Below are positions 56,371 through 64,000 of a stretch of 64,000 bases of DNA, in pieces (position 1 is the first letter of the stretch; each line of letters starts with the position of its first letter). A program made the translations under genes and the position numbers. The notes under the pieces were generated by a model, which worked only from the letters and a program-made list of their open reading frames with translations, was not told the DNA's origin and searched no databases. The stretch is from Lojkania enalia (Eukaryota > Ascomycota > Dothideomycetes > Pleosporales), in assembly GCA_010094045.1 (NCBI GenBank), contig ML986619.1, forward strand, positions 291,596 to 355,595. The letters are read 5' to 3'.

Positions 56371-57319
56371 TCATTCATGGTGCAACCAGAAGACTGGATT
56401 GAAAGCGGCGACGGTAGGTGGTACCATGTGTGCAGGAGCTATCGCTAAATGAATGTTATCATGTTCGTACTCTAAGTAAAGAATGAAAACCCGGGTCAGC
56501 GCAATGTCCGTTGTTAGAAAATGAATCAAAAAGCTGCCAGTGGGATAGCACATTGTAGAGACCTGTTCAAGTCGAGTATAGCAGTTTCGTAGACCTAATA
56601 TCCACGGCGGTATGATTATTGACATCTCGACTATCAATAGTGGCTTTGCGGGCCGTTTTTAGGCCTTCGTTACAGATTTTGGCATGGTTATCCTCGGTCC
56701 AACCATTATCTACGCATCCCTAGATTCTCAATTAATGCTACTTTGTGAGATTCATATCCAAATACTGTGCTTTTAATCTCTCATCTGCGACGAGGATGGG
56801 GGTTGTAATCAAAAAAAAGGGTTGTCAATTTGAGCAACAGAATTATTAGGAAAGGTTCCTTCAACCCTCAGAGCTGAAGAAAACACAGGTTCTGCTGATG
56901 GAATATCCTTAGCTTAACCCTAGAACGGTAGATGAAGCTTGTTGGCTGCGTCCTGATACTTTGCTTTTGACGGATGAGGGGAGTTGATCCGCAATATTGA
57001 TAGCAATCGACAGCGGCTTTTGCTATCACGAATAAACAAGAACGTAAACTTCTCGAAAGAACTTGAGACCTACTTCAAACAGTACCATATACAGACAATG
57101 CCATATAACGAAGTGAAGATCTGAATGCATGCAGAAGCCGCGGTTTGGTCGTTGGGATTGAGTCGTGGGAACTCCGTTCCAATCGAACCTTGAGCCAGAC
57201 GTCAAACATAAGAAACCGCATTTCTTGGGGATTAGATATCTTACCAAGGCATTCCATGGATCCCTTGAGGAGATAAGTTGTAATAATTTACGTGAAAGTC
57301 CATAGGTCATGGGCACCAT
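56371..57319 (-). pseudogene. Tyrosinase (type 3 copper protein) relic
   Basis: On the minus strand the frame 57319-57026 has CMHSDLHFVIWHCLYMVLFE, the CuA-side pattern (normally WHRPY) of tyrosinases. The frame 56637-56371 has DNIHLAIAPAHMVPPTVAAF and NPVFWLHH, the CuB pattern H-x3-H and HH. The two are in the right order and distance for a tyrosinase, but stops lie in between and after, and the WHRP of CuA reads WHCL (C-to-T type changes). The parent enzyme would oxidise phenols to quinones. The relic is inactive as read. It lies 1 kb from the CHAT-NLR gene. Confidence 0.65.
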
Positions 57320-59039
57320 ACCTGCGATTTAATAGTATGAATCAATTTGGTTCTGATCAACAGCTTTGAATTCTGCTAAGACCAGGAGGAGAAGATTCCA
57401 TGCTTCTTTAAGTTTTGCAGTTGAATTTCAAATCGCAGATGGAAACCCTCTATAGCTCCTATAATTGCATGGTATAGGCCCTCAGTTTGACGAGGGTAGA
57501 AGTTCATTAATGGAGGCTAGAGGAAAGACACCAGAGCAGCAACGCTTCACCGATATGAGCGAGTTTCATAGTAGAAGACTAGATAGACGAGTAGTTGCTT
57601 CGAGTCGACAAAATCTACATAGACTGGTGACCCGAATGATACAAAGGCAGAAATATAAAGTCCACAAAGCAAGGAGGAAAGCTTGTTAGTATCCTTATTA
57701 TATATAAAAAAGCGCTCGTAGTTGTATTCAATAGATTTGCGGCTTCTAAGATATATTAGCGGGCTATATGATGCGCATACGTGCACAACATGTTAAAACT
57801 AAGAGGTTTCTTCGACAGTGTCGCAATCACGTTGATTAGTTGCTTCGGTAAATTTCTAGTTCTTAGGTAGACAGTTCAGCAAGTCAAACGATTATTTTGG
57901 GATTTAATTCTAGGGTTACAATTTGTAGTTAATAGGTCAGACAAGTATATGAAACCTTGCGAAGAAATGAATTACTAACCCATGTACGGGAGGTGGGCTC
58001 TATAGCAGGATCCTTAGCGTATGCAATTGAATCGTCGAAAAGGTTCGCATATGAAATAAATAAGAGGCGCCTAAATATCAGGCAGCAGCATCAATTTGAT
58101 TGTATACTTTAACGTCCTTTTCTCTTAAATCGTTGCGTTCCTTCTTGGCGGGATTATAGTGGGATTATTGCTTCAGCAATATTTAAGTTTGTAGAGTATG
58201 CTTTGTGAATACATTATCAAATGGCAAGAGACTCTCCGCATTGTTTCTCGTGAATTTAGAAATTACGAATGAAGGAAGTGTACGGGGATGGCTTAAGCAC
58301 AGACTCCCCGTATTCAAGCCCAATACGAGGTGAGAAGCAGGATTGGCATCCACTGTCGGAACTTCCGTTTTCCCTGTGTTTGAGATTCTAGAAGTATTGA
58401 AGTGATAACCAGAGAACGAGCGTCAAGGTCGACGTAAAAATAGCTGCACACAGCCTGCTGTTATAGTATCGATACTCATTCTTTTTGGACGATCCACGTA
58501 GCCTTCTTATTCCGTTGACCTAATATAGAAGGCGAGCTTTGTAAAAAGTGAATTTGAGCAAAATTAGCAGCGATTGTACTATTATACTTACATTCAAAAA
58601 TTTTAGGCGGACATTACCTAGGCTAGTATCCTTTTCATACCATCTTACTTAACACGTAACGTATTGTAGAGTTCATCATTAAACTTGCTACAAAGCTGAC
58701 CCTTGAAGCAGGGAAATTACTGTAGCCATCGTAGCCTTAAATCATAAGCTGTATCTTTAACGTATTATTAGGGCAATCGAATATTTGATATATCGCCTTT
58801 AAGTCAGTATTAATATCTAGCGAATCGTACGCAGGTTCGACATACACTATACTCAACTTAGTTTATCTTATGCTATTTATATTTTATATCTAGACTACTA
58901 ATAATACTATTAGCCGGCGCTTCCTGGGTAACGGTGCAGCCGTACGTGCGGCTAACTGTTACCTTTCGACCCCGTCTTTAAACCTGGCACGTGGCTAATC
59001 CTATAGGATTGCCCCAAAACGGTCTACCTACGCCCAGAT
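57320..59039. other. Intergenic to repeat transition; no gene recognised
   Basis: The AT content climbs towards the right. A short Arg/Lys-rich frame at 57465-57689 has no family signature. Around 58075-58110 the text ATATCAGGCAGCAGCATCAAT resembles the first 25 bp of the TG...CA elements and may be a fragment. A less AT-rich patch at 58910-59035 is not recognised. Confidence 0.35.
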
Positions 59040-62000
59040 TATCCTTCTTAAGATAGTAGATTCCGTGAGATTAGGCTATAGGTCTCTCCAGCCCTTTTAC
59101 CACCTTAAAGAACTAAACACCGTATTATTGTTTGTGAAATCTTCTAGAGAGTTAGGCGGCGATTAATACTAAATATTTTCGTCTTAGGTTTACTATTCCG
59201 TTGATGTGCTAAGCGAGAATTCATTTTTAAATCTAAAGCGGTTTTAAACCTTCTACCTAATATATATACAGCCTCTTCGCAGTAGTAGCTGTGTTTTAAA
59301 TACCTATAGCAGAAATGCTTCCTTAGTATTTTCTTAAGTACCCTCGTCTTAAATACGAGAGGAAGTACTAAAATTAGAGCACAATTTAGAAATATAAAAC
59401 CCTCTAGGATAGAAGAAATAGGGCATTTTATTATATATCTCTACTATCCTATTATAGTTAGCCTACTTATTTAGGTATATATAGCTCTAATCAACCTTAG
59501 GTTAAGTAGGCTATTTATATTCCTTTAATATACTGCTATTTACTCTAGTATTCGGCTACTCTAATATAGAACATATTTTAGTATACTTAAGTAATAATTA
59601 AAGCTATAGTTAATAATATATCTTATAAGTAAACGGCCTATATAAGCAAGTAGTCTACTCTATTATTAAAACGTGATACCTAAGCTTTTTATAATAATAT
59701 AATAATAAAATAATAAGAATATAGCCTAAAATAAGAATTAAGTAAACTTAGCCCTTTTAGTTATTAAAAAACGCGCTATTTTAATATTTAATATAATTTA
59801 AATAACTATATACTAATAATATCTTAGAATCTACTTATAATATAATTATAAGCCTAACTTAAAAAAACTAATAAAATCTAAAGAAAAGGTTATTATTAAA
59901 TATATATTTAATTTAGATTTAGACTAGTAAATAGAGTATTATTATAATAATACCGCGACACCTCTATATCTATACTACTCTTACTATAATACCCGAACCA
60001 GCTGCTAGTAACAGCTGTTAGCTGCTAGCTAGAATATAACCGACTTATTTTAACTAAGATAGAGGAAGGTTTTACTAACCCGGCTAGCCTGTATAGTAGT
60101 ATAGACCTAGCTTCTATAAAAACCTGTATAATATAGATATCTCTATTCTTTATATAACATCTTAATATTTATATATAATATATAGTAATAGAGTTAACTA
60201 CCTAAAGTATAATTAATCAACTATATATAAGCGTCTATAATATTATATTATATTATCTACTATTATATACTATAGATAAGAACGCACTTGTTATTATATT
60301 TAAAGAGATCTAAGGTAAACTAGACTCTTTATAGTAGAAGAATAAAATGCTAGTAGAGGCCTTAATAACCTAAGAGAACTGCTATAAGTTAGACCTTAAA
60401 GCGATATAAAGAGAATTTAGTAGCTGCTAAACGGCTACTCCTCTAATAGCTACTAGTATATTAATAGTAATAGAACTATTACCTACTCTTAGCCCGATTT
60501 AGCTTACAACTCTAGCTTCTAAACAGATATCTACGTTAACTCCTAATCTACCTAAAACTATATATAACCCGTATTTCTATTCTAACTATTTATCTAACCC
60601 TCTAATATTCTCTAGTAAATATTTAGAGCTTTTATACTTTATTAGAAAGCTCTACTATAAACTAGAAGGAAACGCTAACCGATACCTAACTAAACGTACC
60701 CGCCTTCTATATATCTATTTCTATCTAGAATAAAATCTAGTAATATTAGTTAACCTATTAATAGATAATAGTATTAACTTTATAGATAGCTTAGTCGCCT
60801 TTTTAGAATCTACCTATAGCAACTAGAATAAGGAGACTATAGTATAGAGTAAGCTAAAGACCTTAAAATAAGGCTAAAGTAGGTTCCCTACTTATTTTAC
60901 TAAATTCTAACGCCTAATTATAGATACTAAACTAAATAAGACTAGATAAATTATATATCTCTAATATCCTCTCTTTAATAAGTTCCGCTGTACTATAATA
61001 GGTATTATAATATCTAGCACCCTAAACAACTATACTAACCTAATTTCCCTATACGATACTAACCTATATTATCTACCTAACAACTACCGCAAATAACTAA
61101 AGTATTATACTACTTACTAGAAGAACCTAAACGCTATAGAACTTAATACTTCTAGCTATATACCTATAGGTTCTAATAAATAAGAAAGGTACTACTATAA
61201 AGTATAATAATGCAAAGAAATCGTTCCACAAAAAGCTTTATATATAACCTTATCCTAAAGCTTTTCGCTTATCTTATCCTACCCCTAGTTCTACCCCTTT
61301 TCCCTTCCGTATATAGTTGTACACTCCCTTATAAATAGCTTAGTAGTTCTTCTATATCCTTTCGTATAAGGCCTATAGGTGTTAATAGAATTCTTAGGTC
61401 CCTAAACCCCTACGTACTCTTATATACCTCTAAGTAGATTTGTGCCGTATTTAGACCTATTATCTTACCTACGCTGTTATATTATATAGAAGAATTTAAT
61501 ATTACTAGTAATAGTCTCTTTAATAATATCGTATTAATTGTTTATTTAACTATATTTAAGTCTAAAATATACCCGATTTAGTTTAGATTATAATATTTAT
61601 ATACTATTATATTAAATTATTTAGTTATTTAGATAGAATCTTAGAGACTTTCTATCCCCTACAATTAGGATTACCTTTAGAAAAGCCGCGTAGAGTACGC
61701 CTAGATAGAAACTTAGAGACTACTAATAACCTATTAGAATCGGAGGCAACCGCTAATATCTAACTATAATTTACCTTCTAATTCCTATATTAGAACCGAT
61801 ACACATATAAGTTATAGTAAGAGTAAGCTTCTATCTACGCGTATAGAATAACTGTTACCTCTTATAGGAGGCCCTATAATAGGCGGACCCCTCTCTATAA
61901 GGCTTATAATAAAGAACCTATCTAATTTAGAGGGAAATTAGAGTAAACTAACCCTTAAAGAATAAATCGCAATTTTATAGGAGGAGATTATATATTTAAT

Positions 62001-64000
62001 ACGATAGAGAACTATTAGTTTTAATTAACCTCTATAAACTACTAAATTAGAACTAATAATATACTAAGAAACTTTTGCGACTCTTCTAGTAAGAAACCTC
62101 TCGGCTACCTTTAAGCCCCCTTAAGCCTACTTTACTAAATATACGTCTAAGATTAAAAGCTTTATAGATAGTAATAAATCTATATTTAAATAATAGTAAG
62201 TCTTAATTCTAAACTAACTTAAGATTAATATAGATTACTATTAGATAGAGTATATATATATAGCGTTAGTATAGAAATATACCTCTAGTACTATAAAAGA
62301 GTATCTAGAGCTAAAATATCTAGCTAAATTAGACTAATATCAGTTTAAGAATACTAAAGAAATAATTTCGCTTCTATAATTATATTTTATTATAGATAAT
62401 AAAGAGATAGAGGTATAACAGGCGTTTTAGGTCCTAAGGATAAATAAGGAAGAAGTATTCTTAACTTTTAAAGCTCGCTTTATTAGTACAGCTATTAGGG
62501 GATCTGTATCCTAATCTAAGTAGTTCTTCTACCTATAGGATAAAATTCTCCCCAGCCTAAAGATACTAAACCTTAGCTTTAAGCTTATATAGAAAGGCTT
62601 TTTTAATACTATAGTTGCCTACTTAATAGCTTATAATATAGAAAGAAGAAGTATTTCTAATCTTCTAGAATAAACTGCTAGCTTATAAGTTATAACTAAA
62701 ATAAATTTAGATCGGTATTAGAAGGTTTTTAAGAACTTATCTAAAGTAACCTATAATCTAATACCACCCTAATCTACCCTAGTATTAATACCTCGTTCTA
62801 CTATAATTACTTCTTAACTACCTAGTAAGACTCCTATACCTAAAAGGTATATAACTCTAGGTAATTACTATAATTATAGTAAACTAGAATACTTTATAAA
62901 TAAATATATAGTCTTTAGAGTATAAGAGATAGAGGTTAAATAAAAGAAAATTAAGGAAGAAGAGTTTCTAGACGCAAGTAAGTACTACCTAGATAGTTCT
63001 TAGATAGGAAATAGAAACGTCTAGAAAAACTCTCTATCCTAGACTTAAGTAAGTATAACTTATTAAATATCGATTTATTATATTTATTTAGAGGAAAGTA
63101 CTTCTAAATCTCTACTATTCTATATTTAAAAGGCGTTAGTATATAATTAAACGCCCTTATTAATACTAGCACCTAAGGCTTTCTATTCCTTAATTCTATA
63201 GTAACTAGATTACTCTCCTAAGCTCTATATATATTAATATAGCGCTTACCCTTTAAAATTACTATTAAAGGTTTTTAGGACCGAATCTAAACCCTAGTTA
63301 ATTAGTATATCTACTTACACCTACGAATTAATAGAAAAACTATCTAAAACTACCTATTTATTATTATAGATCTAGGTACTTAGGATTATATTATTAGTAT
63401 TAAATAGTTATATTATTTTCAACTCTAGCTAAATACAGATAAGAATCGGATTATATAGCCTTTTAAGTATCCTACTACTTATAATCCTTTACCTCCTCTT
63501 TTTATATAATTAACTTAGCTAGTATATAATAAGAAAGTAAAGCTAGATATTCGGCGACGCAACGCTCTATAGGAAAAGGACTAGTATTAGTAGTCCCGTA
63601 GTCTAACTATCTATTATATTAAGAGTCTACTAAGACTGCTAAAACTATATTAGTTTCTTATAACCTATAGTTTAAATAAACTCGGAGCTCCTATACGCCT
63701 GTATAAAATAAAGTCTAAACCCGATCTAAAGAAAGTTTATTCTCCTATTATTACTCTTATCTTAGCTAATACTTTCTATTTTAATATAAAGAGGAAAGAG
63801 AACGAGTTTTTCTCCACGTCTCTATATAAAATTGAGCGGCTGATTAAAGATAAGTAAGCTTTAGAGCTGGAAGATAAAGCTAAAAATAAAGTACTAGTAA
63901 ATCTCCAATTACTATCTAAATATTATAGATATTAGAATATGTTTAGTAAAACTGCGGCTTATTAATTACTAGAATACTACCCTTATAATTATAAGATTAT
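59040..64000 (+). mobile_element. RIP-like mutated Ty3/gypsy-type retrotransposon(s), running off the window
   Basis: The region is extremely AT-rich with TA as the dominant step and no open frame of any length. Read through stops on the plus strand, 60640-61110 gives a gag-like stretch: KLEGNANRYLTKRTRLLYIY, VAFLESTYSN, SKLKTLK.G.SRFPTYFTKF, then NKFR.TIIGI. A second unit at about 62400-62920 ends in a degraded zinc knuckle (YYNYSKLEYFINK). The last 110 bases read LLSKYYRY.NMFSKTAAY..LEYYPYNYKI, which corresponds to the start of a gypsy reverse transcriptase domain (SKYHDFLDVFSK...LPPHRPYDHKI in intact copies). No LTR is visible in the window. Two gag-like units suggest at least two elements or a nested pair. 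Confidence 0.75.

Noticed and set aside
57465..57689. Arg/Lys-rich frame as a small basic protein
   Set aside because: Starts in the middle of AT-rich non-coding sequence, has no motif, and ends at random.
58910..59035. Less AT-rich patch as an rRNA or tRNA gene
   Set aside because: I could not fold a cloverleaf or recognise rRNA sequence in it.

Overview
The window looks like nuclear DNA of a filamentous ascomycete (Pezizomycotina). The signs are short GT-AG introns of about 45-65 nt, a highly reducing polyketide synthase (PKS), HET, STAND and CHAT cell-death families, a GT90 (CAP10-like) enzyme, Pogo/Fot1 and Ty3/gypsy elements, and AT-rich, stop-riddled repeats of the kind left by repeat-induced point mutation (RIP). 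I cannot place it to genus.

Layout. 1-8.1 kb: a C2H2 zinc-finger protein, a three-exon cysteine-rich secreted protein that no single ORF reveals (3801-4156, minus), and an FHS-family sugar permease. 8.2-14.3 kb: repeats and relics. These are a Pogo/Fot1 element with TIRs and TA duplications carrying a nested 149-bp TG...CA element, a STAND-NTPase relic, an AT-rich 1.9-kb element with 23-bp perfect TIRs, and a frameshifted beta-lactamase-family relic. 15.1-35.6 kb: what may be a decaying secondary-metabolite locus. It has a seven-TM fungal rhodopsin-like protein, an epoxide-hydrolase-like enzyme, an intact-looking KS-AT-DH-MT-ER-KR-ACP PKS with doubtful MT and ER domains, two dead cytochrome P450s separated by Pogo relics, and an MFS transporter. 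36.1-46.5 kb: mostly housekeeping genes. These are a GT90 enzyme with many membrane segments, a small hypothetical protein, a 3-hydroxyisobutyrate dehydrogenase-like enzyme divergent from mitochondrial N-acetylglutamate synthase, and a second cysteine-rich secreted protein. 47.3-55.3 kb: a cell-death/allorecognition island. It holds a broken HET gene, then a divergent pair: a 279-aa protein with the size, acidic tail and context of a fungal gasdermin, and a 1435-aa protein with an N-terminal CHAT (caspase-like) protease, a P-loop STAND/NB-ARC-like NTPase and a helical repeat tail. 56.4-57.3 kb: a tyrosinase relic. About 59-64 kb: a heavily mutated Ty3/gypsy-type retrotransposon that runs off the end.

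How the genes may work together. The most interesting unit is the pair at 49768-55343. It matches the arrangement known from Podospora het-Q1/het-Q2 and related fungal loci, where a pore-forming gasdermin sits beside the protease that activates it, in some cases a caspase-related protease fused to an NLR. The gasdermin call rests on context, length and tail rather than on an alignment. The PKS and its neighbours may once have formed a cluster; both P450s are dead, so any present product would lack their oxidations.
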